A model generated the notes under the pieces. That model worked only from the letters and a program-made list of their open reading frames with translations. It had not been told where the DNA came from and searched no databases. A DNA stretch of 64,000 bases, taken from the NCBI RefSeq assembly GCF_014191545.1, contig NZ_AP023361.1, positions 1,888,501 to 1,952,500 of the forward strand. The letters run 5' to 3'. Source of the stretch: Terrihabitans soli. Its GTDB lineage: Bacteria; Pseudomonadota; Alphaproteobacteria; Rhizobiales; Methylopilaceae. How positions within the stretch are numbered: position 1 is the first letter of the stretch; each line of letters opens with the position of its first letter. The position numbers and the translations under genes are program-made. Positions 56,034-64,000 of this stretch are shown piece by piece.

Positions 56034-59000
56034 TCAGGCCGCGCTGCCGGCTTCGGCCGGCTTCGCACCGCCCTTGAGAAGCGCCGACACGTGCTTGCGC
56101 AAATCCTCGTCGCGGAAGGGTTTGTGCAGCGTCGGTTCGCTTGCGAACTCGCCGAGCGCCGACAGATCGGCATAGCCGGTGACGAACATCAAAGGGATGT
56201 CCGGACGTCTTTTGCGGGCGGCGCGCGCGACCTCTGCGCCGTTCATGCCAGGCATGGCAAAATCAAGCACCAGAAGATCGATCGCCGGATCCTGCTCGAA
56301 GGCCAATAGCGCCGAGGGACCGTTCTCCGCCTGGATCACTTTATAGCCGAACTCTTCGAGCTTCGAGGCCGTGACTTCGCGCACGAGATCGTCGTCGTCG
56401 ACAAGAAGGATCGACGGCGCTTCGATCTTTTTTACCGCGCGCAGTTCGACGGTTTTCTTGCGCGGTTTCGTCCCGCTCTCGGCCGGTGCGCGCGGCAGGA
56501 AGACGCTGACGGTCGTGCCGCGGGCTTCGCGCGTATCGATGCGAACGCCGCCGCCCGATTGTTTGGCAAAACCCAACACCTGGCTGAGCCCGAGGCCCGA
56601 TCCCTTGCCGACTTCTTTGGTTGTGAAGAAGGGCTCGAAGACGCGTGACATCACATCCTCGCTCATGCCCGAACCGGAATCGGTGACGGCGACGACGACA
56701 TAATCTCCCGGTCCCGGCTCCTCGACCCGCTGCGGCGCATCGCGGCGGGTGACATTGTTCGTCTCGACCTTGAGCAGGCCGCCGACTTCCATCGCATCGC
56801 GCGCATTGATGGCAAGGTTCAGGATGATGAGTTCGATCTGTGTCGGATCGACGAGCGCCGGCCACAGATCGTCTTCGAGCACGATATCGACCGCAACGCT
56901 GCCGCCCATCGAGCTCTGCAACAGCTCGCGCATATTGTTGACGGTATCGTTGAGATTGACGGCTTTCGGCTCAAGCCGCTGGCGCCGCGAGAACGCGAGA
57001 AGCTGCGAAACAAGCGAAGCGCCGCGTTCGGCCGCCATCCGCATATTGGACAGTTTCTTTTTCAGTGCGGCGTCGGTCGCGCCGCGCTCGACGAAAGCAA
57101 GATTGCCGAGGATCACTGTCAAAAGATTGTTGAAGTCGTGGGCGACGCCCGAGGTCAGCTGGCCGACGGCTTCGAGCCGCTGCACCTGCCGCAAAGTCGC
57201 CTCGACGCGTTCGCGCTCTTCGATCTGCGCGACAAGCTGGCGGTTTGCGGCGGCAAGTTCGCCGGTGCGTTCATCGATGCGATGCTCAAGTGCATCCGCC
57301 GCGAGCTTGCTTTCGGTGATGTCGACATTGCAGCCGACATAGCCGAGAAATTCGCCGTCCGGCCCTGCCGTGCGCGGCGCGCCTTCGCAGCGCAGCCAGC
57401 GCGTCGAGCCCTTGCCGTCGCGGACGCGGACCACGCGGCGCCAGAGTTTGCGGCTGGCAAAAGCGTTCTTGAAATCCTCGATGAAGCTCTGCGCATCATC
57501 GGGATGAATGACGACGAGCCAGGCATCGCCCATGAGATGCTCGGCGGGATAGCCGAAAAAGGTTTCGTGGTAGCGATTGACGAAACTGATCGCGCCGTCG
57601 CGATCCGTCATCCAGATCAGCGCCGGCGCCGTATCGGCCATCGAACGGAAGCGTTCTTCGCTTTCGCGCAAACTGTCTTCGACCAGCCGCCGCTCGGTGA
57701 CGTCCATCATCGTACCCGAACCGCGCAGCTGGCTGCCCGATCCTTCCGGCGCAAGGCGTCCGGAGATCGTTACCCAGCGCTCTTCGCCGGTATCGGCACG
57801 CAGGATGCGAAACTCCGCGTCGAACTTGCCGCCGGTTTCGCCGCGGAAAAACGCCTTCGAGCGCTCGTGCACGCGTTCGCGGTCCTGCGGATGAACCTGC
57901 GCAAGGAAGATTTCCGGATCGGCATTGCTGCCGGGCGGCAGGCCGAGAATGCCGAGAAATTCCGGCGACCAGTTCCGCCGCCCGGTTTCCGCATCGACGT
58001 CCCAGATGCCAAGGCCCGTCGCCCGCACCGCGAGGCGAAGGCGGGATTCGCTTGAGCGCAGATCGACCGTCCGCAGCAAAAGCTCATCTTGCGCCTTCAC
58101 GAGGCTTTCGGACACGGCGTTGAGTTCGCGGATCGCGGTCTTCGGCGGTACGACCGGATCGCCGCGTCCGAGGGCTTGTGCGGCGTGCACCAGTCCCTCG
58201 ACCGGTTCCGAAATCGAGCGCGCCACGCGCACCGAAATCAGCGCCGCGAAGATCAGGAGCGCAAGACCGCCGAGCGCCGCCAAGAGAAGATTACCGGTAA
58301 TGGCGCTGATCACCTGCGAGCGCGGCACCGAAACCCCGAAGGTCCAGCGGTAGAGCGGCGAACGGCTATAGGCGACGATCGTCGGCACGCCCTCGAACGA
58401 GCGGCTCTCGACCACCGCATTGTCGATCTTGGCGATGCTCTCGGCGACGGCCGGGCTCGGCTTTTTGCCGATCATGCTCTCGCCGCCCATGCTGCGGGCG
58501 ACCACGCTCTGATCCTTGTCAAGAATATTGCCGATCCAACCCGCGGGCAGATCCTGCTCGGCGAGAATGCGATTGAGGACGCTCGGCAGCATGGCAAAGG
58601 ACAGCGCGTAACGGACATGGCCGCCGACTTCGACCGGCGTCGTCACCGTGATTACCGGCTGTTTGACGATGGCGCCTTCAAAGAGGCCCGAAACCACCGT
58701 GCGGCCCTGCTTCATCTCCGGCCAGAGATCGCGCGCCGCAGGATCTGATTTCGGCAGCGGCGCGCCATAGGCGGCGCGCGTATTGACAAGATGATTGCCG
58801 TCCTCGTCGCTGAGGATGATCCAGGTATTGTCAGCATGCTCGACCTTGCGCGCCTGCTCGTCGAAGCCCTTCAAATTTCCGGTCTGCAGATTGAGCGAAA
58901 CCGAAAGCGCCTGATTGAGCGCTGCCGCCTGGCCGAGTTCTCGGTCGACGACGAGTGACAGGGCACGCGCCGTGCCCAGCAGCTGCCGGTCGAACGCGGT

Positions 59001-59123
59001 GCGCGCATTGCGGTACGAATCCCACAGGAGATAGGCCCCGATCAGAAGACCGGGGATCAGAAGTCCAAGGGTCAGAAGAACAAGCCTGCCCCGGATCGTC
59101 GTGCCGTTCGCCTCGTGGGCCAA
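56034..59123 (-). CDS. hybrid sensor histidine kinase (dCACHE-HAMP-PAS-PAS-HisKA-HATPase-REC)
   Basis: 1029-residue hybrid kinase. Order: membrane helix (about 14-34); periplasmic Cache-like sensor (to about 275); second helix; HAMP (ISVRVARSISEPVEGLVHAA); PAS 1 (about 365-490) with WSPEFLGILGLPPGS; PAS 2 (about 500-625) with IWMTDRDGAISFVNRYHETF; coiled coil; H-box AVGQLTSGVAHDFNNLLTVI (His near residue 660); N-box LNLAINARDAM; G-box GKGSGLGLSQVLGFAKQSGG; receiver with ILLVDDDDLVREV and Asp in LLVLDFAMPGMNG. No separate response regulator is adjacent. The signal is unknown. Confidence 0.93.
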   Translation of the reverse strand: MAHEANGTTIRGRLVLLTLGLLIPGLLIGAYLLWDSYRNARTAFDRQLLGTARALSLVVDRELGQAAALNQALSVSLNLQTGNLKGFDEQARKVEHADNTWIILSDEDGNHLVNTRAAYGAPLPKSDPAARDLWPEMKQGRTVVSGLFEGAIVKQPVITVTTPVEVGGHVRYALSFAMLPSVLNRILAEQDLPAGWIGNILDKDQSVVARSMGGESMIGKKPSPAVAESIAKIDNAVVESRSFEGVPTIVAYSRSPLYRWTFGVSVPRSQVISAITGNLLLAALGGLALLIFAALISVRVARSISEPVEGLVHAAQALGRGDPVVPPKTAIRELNAVSESLVKAQDELLLRTVDLRSSESRLRLAVRATGLGIWDVDAETGRRNWSPEFLGILGLPPGSNADPEIFLAQVHPQDRERVHERSKAFFRGETGGKFDAEFRILRADTGEERWVTISGRLAPEGSGSQLRGSGTMMDVTERRLVEDSLRESEERFRSMADTAPALIWMTDRDGAISFVNRYHETFFGYPAEHLMGDAWLVVIHPDDAQSFIEDFKNAFASRKLWRRVVRVRDGKGSTRWLRCEGAPRTAGPDGEFLGYVGCNVDITESKLAADALEHRIDERTGELAAANRQLVAQIEERERVEATLRQVQRLEAVGQLTSGVAHDFNNLLTVILGNLAFVERGATDAALKKKLSNMRMAAERGASLVSQLLAFSRRQRLEPKAVNLNDTVNNMRELLQSSMGGSVAVDIVLEDDLWPALVDPTQIELIILNLAINARDAMEVGGLLKVETNNVTRRDAPQRVEEPGPGDYVVVAVTDSGSGMSEDVMSRVFEPFFTTKEVGKGSGLGLSQVLGFAKQSGGGVRIDTREARGTTVSVFLPRAPAESGTKPRKKTVELRAVKKIEAPSILLVDDDDLVREVTASKLEEFGYKVIQAENGPSALLAFEQDPAIDLLVLDFAMPGMNGAEVARAARKRRPDIPLMFVTGYADLSALGEFASEPTLHKPFRDEDLRKHVSALLKGGAKPAEAGSAA

Positions 59124-59284
59124 GTCTCACGCGCCTCGTGCGGATTGGAAGAAAAACACGGAAATCACTGAAAAAACTTGCAAAATTGCACAGCATTCGA
59201 GCGACGCCGGAAGCCGCAGCGCAAGCCGGCGGACTCCCGCTATATGATAAGCGCCGGCTCGATTTGTCATCCCCTTGCGGGAGC

Positions 59285-60355
59285 TCAGCCTGCCGATTGG
59301 CTCGCACGGTTGGTGAACCGCGCATTACCGAGCCCCGTCCCCATGGTCAGCGCACCCCAATGCCCGACATCCTGCATGCCCGGCAGCGCACTCAATCCCT
59401 GAACCACGGCATCATTATGCATGACGATTGCCGTGTCATGGCCATCGATTTCAGGGATGGCCTCGCGCAGGAGCGTCGGCAGATGAAATTTGCTCGACGC
59501 CCAATTGCCGGGAAGGTTTTGCGAACCGCGCTCGATCGAACCGTCGGCATTTATGATTCCCGGACAGCCGATGCCGATAAAAGGCGCAAGCTTGATCTTG
59601 TCCTTGCCGGCTTTGGCGATGAGCTCTTCGAGCATGCCGATAAGTTTTTTCACCGCGTCCTCGCGCGTCGGCTTTTCATCGCGATGCCGCCATAGCTCGA
59701 AGGCGGCGACCGACGCCTTGGAGAGATCCTTCGCCTCTTTGAGATTGAGGCTGACGATCCCGGCGCGGAAATTCGTGCCTCCGATATCGACGCCGAGTAT
59801 CGCGTCATGGCCGGAAAACAGCCAGGACGGCGCAAGATGCGCGGCGCCGATCAGCCCCGCTTCGTCGGGATGATGACGGATCGGGACAAGATCGACATCG
59901 ATCTTGTCGGCCGCCTTCAGCAGAACCGCAGCACGGCCGATCGCAAGCTCGCCGACGCGGCTTTCGCGCAGGCCGCCGCCGATGACGATCCGTTCGGTAT
60001 CCTTCCAATCTTTCAATTTCAGAAAACGGCGGATCACTGCGGCAAGCGCCTGCGAAAAATCTTCGACCGCACCGAGCACGACACCCGCCGCAATCAGATC
60101 GTCGCCGCTCAGCGCCTTATCGATTTTCTTTTTGGAAATGTCCGTACTCGGGTCTTCGCCAAGCGGATCGCCGTCCTTCTTGCGCACGGCTTTGCGCCAT
60201 TCTTCAAGAGTTGCGCGGAAGGCGCGATTGGAGGCGCGGTCGCCGACAAAACCCTTATCGTCCTTGATCTCGACATTATAACTGTCGAGGACGACCGAGG
60301 GCAGCTGCGCTGCACCATGAGCTGCAATGACGGGCGCCGTGGACTGATCGTTCAT
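59285..60355 (-). CDS. ROK-family protein with circularly permuted motif order
   Basis: 356-residue sugar-kinase-like protein of the ROK/actin ATPase fold. Normally the phosphate-1 motif DIGGT comes first and IVxGGG with D-A-x-LIGAA comes last. Here IVIGGG is at residues 123-128 and DEAGLIGAA at 164-172, both before VDIGGTNFRAG (189-199). Then follow GIGCPGII (261-268), HNDAVVQGL (313-321) and MGTGLGN (338-344) near the C-terminus. The usual zinc-binding Cys cluster is not seen. Kinase activity and substrate are unproven. Confidence 0.82.
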   Translation of the reverse strand: MNDQSTAPVIAAHGAAQLPSVVLDSYNVEIKDDKGFVGDRASNRAFRATLEEWRKAVRKKDGDPLGEDPSTDISKKKIDKALSGDDLIAAGVVLGAVEDFSQALAAVIRRFLKLKDWKDTERIVIGGGLRESRVGELAIGRAAVLLKAADKIDVDLVPIRHHPDEAGLIGAAHLAPSWLFSGHDAILGVDIGGTNFRAGIVSLNLKEAKDLSKASVAAFELWRHRDEKPTREDAVKKLIGMLEELIAKAGKDKIKLAPFIGIGCPGIINADGSIERGSQNLPGNWASSKFHLPTLLREAIPEIDGHDTAIVMHNDAVVQGLSALPGMQDVGHWGALTMGTGLGNARFTNRASQSAG

Positions 60356-60366
60356 GGCGCCTCCGC

Positions 60367-60582
60367 TCAGCGGCCCGCGCCGGCCAGCATCGGCTGGAAC
60401 GTGATGCAGGAGCGGATCACCAGCGCCTTTTCCTGTTTGGCGCCGTGATACTCCTCATAGGTCAGTTTGATATCGAGACCGCGCCGTCCCGCCTCCCGCA
60501 TCAGGAGATCGAGTTCGCCGGACGTCAGTCGCCCGGTAATTGCTTTTTGCAACTGCTCGTTAGTCAGCTCGCCAATATTCAT
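60367..60582 (-). CDS. small hypothetical protein
   Basis: 71-residue product, MNIGELTNEQLQKAITGRLT onward, with two helices, an acidic and Leu-rich first half and a charged YEEYHGAKQEKALVI segment. No family recognised. A GGGAG ribosome binding site precedes the ATG by about 6 nt and its stop is 11 nt from the ROK gene start, suggesting an operon with it. Confidence 0.6.
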   Translation of the reverse strand: MNIGELTNEQLQKAITGRLTSGELDLLMREAGRRGLDIKLTYEEYHGAKQEKALVIRSCITFQPMLAGAGR

Positions 60583-60782
60583 CGCCAGCTCCCTGCCCGA
60601 TGCCGCATGACGCCGGCATGACGATGAAGCTCAACGCCTTGACTGGGCACCCGTTCCTTGCCCTCAGAAAGAAAGTTCGGGCACACTCCGAGCCGAATTT
60701 TGCGTCACGAAGACGTGACGCCCGAACCGTTACGAAACGGGCAATCTCCGCCCGTTCGCAGGACGCCTATCAGGAGTTGGAT

Positions 60783-61757
60783 ATGAGCGATTTCACCCGA
60801 CGCGTTGCGCTTGGCGCGCTGGCCGCCGCCGCTGCAACCCCGCTGGCATCGGCACCCGGCGCACGCGCCGCGGCTCCCGCCGCCGGCCGCCAGGTGCCCG
60901 GAATCTACCGCTACAAGATCGGCGAATTCGAACTCACCGCCATCAATGACGGCGCGGGCCTGCGTCCGATCCAGGACGGGTTCGTTAAAAATGCGCCGCT
61001 CGAACAGGTAAAAAGCGCGCTCGACAAGGCCTTTCTGCCGACCGACAAACTGCCGATTCCCTATACGCAGCTGATCGTCAATACAGGCCGTCGCGTCGTT
61101 CTGATCGATACCGGCACCGGCGGCCAGCTGGCGCCGACGGCCGGCATGCTGATCGAGAACATGGAAGCGGCAGGCCTCGATGCGAAAGCCGTCGACACGA
61201 TCATCATCTCGCATTTCCACGGCGACCACATTCTCGGCCTGCGCACCAAAGAAGGCGAGCTTGCTTTCCCGAATGCCGAGGTCCAGGTGCCCGAACCCGA
61301 ATGGGCGTTCTGGATGGATGAGGGCACCGCCAGCCGCGCGCCGGAAGGCTTGAAACAAAATTTTGCCAACGCACAAAAAGTATTCGGGCCGATCGCCAAG
61401 GATGTGAAGCGCTATGAAGCCGACAAGGAGCTCGTGCCCGGCATCAGTTCCGTCGCCGCGTATGGACACACGCCCGGTCATATGGCCTTCCGCATCAGCT
61501 CGGGGACGGACCAGCTCCTCGTTTTGTCCGACACGTCCAATCACCCGGCGCTGTTCGTGAAGAACCCGGGCTGGCATGCGGTGTTCGATATGGATGCGGC
61601 AAAGGCCGAGGACACGCGCCGGAAGATCTTCGATATGGCGTCGGCCGACCGGACACGGGTTCAGGGCTATCACTTCCCCTTCCCGGCGACCGGCCATATC
61701 GCCAAGGACGGCGACGGCTATGAGTTCGTGCCGTCGGCCTGGGATCCGCTTCTCTAG
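60783..61757 (+). CDS. MBL-fold metallohydrolase, Tat-exported
   Basis: 324-residue metallo-beta-lactamase-fold protein. The N-terminus MSDFTRRVALGALAAAAATP carries twin Arg and an Ala-rich helix ending APGARAAAPA, so Tat export is likely. Metal motif HFHGDH (about residues 144-149), later GHTPGHMAF and LVLSDTSNH give further ligands. The family includes lactonases (AHL quorum quenching) and alkylsulfatase-like hydrolases; the substrate is not fixed. AGGAG precedes the ATG by 7 nt; upstream starts would not give a signal peptide. It overlaps cutA at the stop by 4 nt. Confidence 0.83.
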   Translation: MSDFTRRVALGALAAAAATPLASAPGARAAAPAAGRQVPGIYRYKIGEFELTAINDGAGLRPIQDGFVKNAPLEQVKSALDKAFLPTDKLPIPYTQLIVNTGRRVVLIDTGTGGQLAPTAGMLIENMEAAGLDAKAVDTIIISHFHGDHILGLRTKEGELAFPNAEVQVPEPEWAFWMDEGTASRAPEGLKQNFANAQKVFGPIAKDVKRYEADKELVPGISSVAAYGHTPGHMAFRISSGTDQLLVLSDTSNHPALFVKNPGWHAVFDMDAAKAEDTRRKIFDMASADRTRVQGYHFPFPATGHIAKDGDGYEFVPSAWDPLL

Positions 61758-62074
61758 GCCCGGCTCTCGCTGAGGATCCAGGCGCCGTAGCGCGGATCGA
61801 TCGCCGAAACCGGAAGCTCGATGATGGCCGGCGTGTCATATGGGTGCGCCGCTCGCACCGCTTGCATCAGGTCGGCGGACCTGTCCCGGGCGGTCTTCAG
61901 GATCATCACCGCCTCCTCGCCCCGCTCGATCTTGCCCTCAAAGGCATAGACCGACACCATTCCCGGCAGAATATTAACGCAGGCACAGAGCTTCTGCTCG
62001 ACCAGGCGCCGGCCGGCATTTTCGGCCTGCTCCACGGATGGCCAAGTGGTATAGACGAGGACCGTTTCCTGCAT
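61754..62074 (-). CDS. cutA: divalent-cation tolerance protein CutA
   Basis: 106-residue trimeric CutA1 protein, linked in E. coli to divalent metal tolerance. It has LVYTTWPSVEQAENAGRRLV, EQKLCACVNILPGMVSVYAF, EGKIERGEEAVMILKTARD and HPYDTPAIIELPV, the full family signature. ATG at 62072-62074 (MQETVLVY) gives the normal length; the longer frame is not CutA-like. It converges with the MBL hydrolase gene. Confidence 0.93.
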   Translation of the reverse strand: MQETVLVYTTWPSVEQAENAGRRLVEQKLCACVNILPGMVSVYAFEGKIERGEEAVMILKTARDRSADLMQAVRAAHPYDTPAIIELPVSAIDPRYGAWILSESRA

Positions 62075-62135
62075 ATAAGGCTCCGTTAAGGCTGCCGTTA
62101 CGCCTAGCGTATACGAGAGTGCGAATGAAATCCGG

Positions 62136-62999
62136 GTGGACCCAGTGCCGATATCGACGTCTCTGGATGGATTGATCGTGGACGGGCTCCATCCTGAGGA
62201 GGCCGAACCCCCGGCCACGCCGCGCTTCAACAAGATCGCCTTCGTCTCGTCCGGGGCGGACGAAGCCCGCACGGCCGCCCGCCGCCTCATCCATACCTAC
62301 GGAACCGTAAAGCTCGACGAGGCCGATGTCGTCGTGGCGCTGGGCGGCGACGGGCTGATGCTCGAGACGCTCCACAACCGCATGGAAAAGGGCACGCCGA
62401 TCTACGGCATGCACCGCGGCACGGTCGGCTTTCTGATGAACGACTTCCGCGAGGAAGGCCTGATCGAACGGCTGGAGAAAGCCGTGCCGACGCGCATCAA
62501 GCCGCTCGTCATGCACGTCCTCGACACCGACGGAAACCGCCACTTCGCACGCGCCATCAACGAAGTCTCGCTCTACCGGCAGACCTATCAGGCAGCCAAG
62601 CTCGAACTGTGGGTCGACGGCACGATCCGCATGAAGGAGCTGATCGGCGACGGTGCGCTCGTTGCAACGCCCGCCGGCTCGACCGCCTATAACCATTCGG
62701 CCTATGGCCCGATCCTGCCGCTGAACGCCAATCTTCTGGCGCTGACGGCGCTCAATCCGTTCCGGCCCAAACGCTGGCGCGGCGCGCTCCTGCCCGACCG
62801 TTCCGAAGTGCGCTTTGGCGTGCTCGACGCGATCAAGCGGCCGGTTTCGGCCGTCGCCGATCACACCGAATTCCGCAACGCTGTGGAAGTCGTCGTGCGC
62901 CTCGACCGCGACCGCAGCATGGTCATGCTGCACGATCCCGATCACGGCATGGAAGAGCGGATTATCGCCGAGCAGTTTGCAGCGGCAGCTCTTGGATAG
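62136..62999 (+). CDS. nadK: NAD kinase
   Basis: Phosphorylates NAD+ to NADP+ with ATP or polyphosphate. The 287-residue product has the GGDG motif in VVVALGGDGLMLETLHNRME, GMHRGTVGFLMND, and ATPAGSTAYNHSAYGPILPL, all diagnostic. Start GTG at 62136 gives an N-terminal extension of about 30 residues over typical 257-residue homologues (FNKIAFVSSGADEA is the usual start); GTG at 62178 is an alternative. It is divergent from cutA. Confidence 0.94.
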   Translation: MDPVPISTSLDGLIVDGLHPEEAEPPATPRFNKIAFVSSGADEARTAARRLIHTYGTVKLDEADVVVALGGDGLMLETLHNRMEKGTPIYGMHRGTVGFLMNDFREEGLIERLEKAVPTRIKPLVMHVLDTDGNRHFARAINEVSLYRQTYQAAKLELWVDGTIRMKELIGDGALVATPAGSTAYNHSAYGPILPLNANLLALTALNPFRPKRWRGALLPDRSEVRFGVLDAIKRPVSAVADHTEFRNAVEVVVRLDRDRSMVMLHDPDHGMEERIIAEQFAAAALG

Positions 63000-63023
63000 A
63001 GCGGCTGGGGCTAACGCCTTTCG

Positions 63024-63668
63024 TCAGACGCTCGTTGTTCCGAACAGTCCGATCTGTTCGGCAAGCCGCCAGGCGTCATGGACGATGGTTGCGGCCAGAA
63101 CCAGCATCAGAACGCCGATGATGATGTCGACCGCCTTCCAGGCCCGGTCGGTGAACCAGCCGCCGCAGAAATAGGCGATCGAGGCCAGCGCAAAGAACCA
63201 CAGGAAGGATGCGGCCGCCGCGCCGGCGGAAAAGGCGATGCGGTCGATGAGATGCTCGTACTGGCCGGCGAGCCCGCCGATAATGACGATGGTGTCGAAC
63301 AGGACGCCGGGATTTGCGATCGACAGCAGGATGGCCGTCGAATAGGCCGCCGCGCCGGGCACTTTGACCTTTTCGATCTTGCCCGCCTTCAACCCCTTGC
63401 GGATGCTGGCAATGCCGAACCCCAGGAAGAAGAGGACGGCGATGCAGGCGAAGATGAGCTTGAGGGCAGGATATTGCGCGATGATCGTGCCGACGCCGAT
63501 GGCGCCGAGCGTGATCAGCGCCACGTCGATGACGACGTAAATGGCCGCGATCGCGAACACGAAGTTCGCGCGCGAAAGCCCATATTTCAGCAGATAGGCA
63601 TTCTGCGGCCCGATCGCGACGATCAGGCTGGCGGTCATGCCCAGCCCCCTCAGAAACGGCACACGCAC
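63024..63668 (-). CDS. LysE/ArgO family amino-acid exporter
   Basis: 214-residue inner-membrane exporter with six hydrophobic helices. The N-terminal signature MTASLIVAIGPQNAYLLKYG and the mid-loop SIANPGVLFDTIVIIGG match LysE/ArgO, which export basic amino acids. Start is GTG (63666-63668), with GTG two codons later also possible; AGAGGGG lies just upstream. The substrate, Lys or Arg, is inferred from family. Confidence 0.88.
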   Translation of the reverse strand: MRVPFLRGLGMTASLIVAIGPQNAYLLKYGLSRANFVFAIAAIYVVIDVALITLGAIGVGTIIAQYPALKLIFACIAVLFFLGFGIASIRKGLKAGKIEKVKVPGAAAYSTAILLSIANPGVLFDTIVIIGGLAGQYEHLIDRIAFSAGAAAASFLWFFALASIAYFCGGWFTDRAWKAVDIIIGVLMLVLAATIVHDAWRLAEQIGLFGTTSV

Positions 63669-63685
63669 CCCTCTAAAACCTTGCG

Positions 63686-64000
63686 TCAGGCTTGGCTCGG
63701 GGCGGCATGCCCGGAGCTGATGATCTGGCGCCCCGCTGCCTCTCGGTATTGGGGATCCTGCAACAGCTCCTCATGGACACGGTCGAAGTGATTGACCGGA
63801 ACGCCCGGGAACAGATGATGGATCAGATGATAGCAGTCGTTCCTGGGAAAGAGAAAGAAACGGAGGACCGGATTAACAATTACGTTACGAGATTGCTCGA
63901 GTTCGTGGCCGGATTCCAGGATCCCGCCATGATCAATACAATCCGTCCAATAGTTGAGTGCTGAATAAACCCACACAAACGGAAATACGATCAACAGCAA
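63686..64000 (-). CDS. fatty acid desaturase family protein (partial, N-terminus outside window)
   Basis: Last 104 residues of a membrane di-iron desaturase or hydroxylase. The third histidine box CYHLIHHLFPGVPVNHF is present, preceded by one hydrophobic helix and a His/Cys-containing CIDHGGILESGHELE segment. The earlier two histidine boxes lie beyond the window. The last residues (SSGHAAPSQA) are not conserved. The substrate is unknown. Confidence 0.82.
   Translation of the reverse strand: MLLIVFPFVWVYSALNYWTDCIDHGGILESGHELEQSRNVIVNPVLRFFLFPRNDCYHLIHHLFPGVPVNHFDRVHEELLQDPQYREAAGRQIISSGHAAPSQA

Overview
The window reads as chromosomal DNA of an alphaproteobacterium, most likely of the order Hyphomicrobiales (Rhizobiales). 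The signs are high GC content, the alphaproteobacterial order rpoB-rplL-rplJ-rplA-rplK-nusG-secE-tRNA-Trp-tuf, a porin_2-type porin, a FixJ-type response regulator, and a region dense in tripartite tricarboxylate (Tct) transporters. No insertion sequence, prophage, CRISPR array or rRNA was seen. The genus cannot be named from the sequence alone.

Layout. (1) 1-11.5 kb is core information processing: 5' part of rpoB, rplL, rplJ (with an L10-type leader), rplA, rplK, nusG, secE, tRNA-Trp, a small methyltransferase, tuf with a strong terminator, tRNA-Gly, tRNA-Tyr and an rlmB-type rRNA methyltransferase. (2) 11.5-15.5 kb holds an MHS-type major facilitator transporter, a chemoreceptor and tRNA-Thr. 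(3) 15.5-19.6 kb holds two divergent acetamidase/formamidase paralogues. One is a Tat-exported enzyme. The other is a single 773-residue protein in which an AraC-type regulator is fused to a complete acetamidase domain. (4) 19.6-39.1 kb is a large catabolic block: five MmgE/PrpD-family proteins, a PrpB-like lyase, a TcuA-like flavoprotein, EtfAB and ETF-ubiquinone oxidoreductase, an atypical SDR, a TctC and a TctA-TctB fusion, an AbrB-type membrane protein and a GntR/FCD regulator. Four copies of one 25-bp motif centred on GGTATACC lie in front of its transcription units, so the block looks like one regulon for uptake and oxidation of a tricarboxylic acid. (5) 39.3-44.8 kb is a haem-enzyme cluster: a GST-P450 fusion overlapping by 4 nt a 980-residue DyP peroxidase with membrane segments, facing a haem oxygenase. 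(6) 45-49.3 kb holds small proteins, a TerC-family protein behind a structured leader, and a FixJ-type two-component pair. (7) 49.4-54.1 kb is a second Tct operon with a GntR regulator, TctC-TctB-TctA and a TIM-barrel isomerase/epimerase; operator-like repeats overlap the promoter. (8) 54.2-64 kb holds a DedA/YqaA-like protein, porin, large hybrid histidine kinase, a ROK protein with permuted motif order, an MBL hydrolase, cutA, NAD kinase, a LysE-type exporter and a truncated fatty-acid desaturase.

The strongest candidates for undescribed biology are the AraC-acetamidase fusion, the five-PrpD tricarboxylate regulon with its shared operator, the GST-P450/DyP/haem oxygenase cluster, the circularly permuted ROK protein and the terC leader. 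Functions are assigned by reading motifs; no database search was run.
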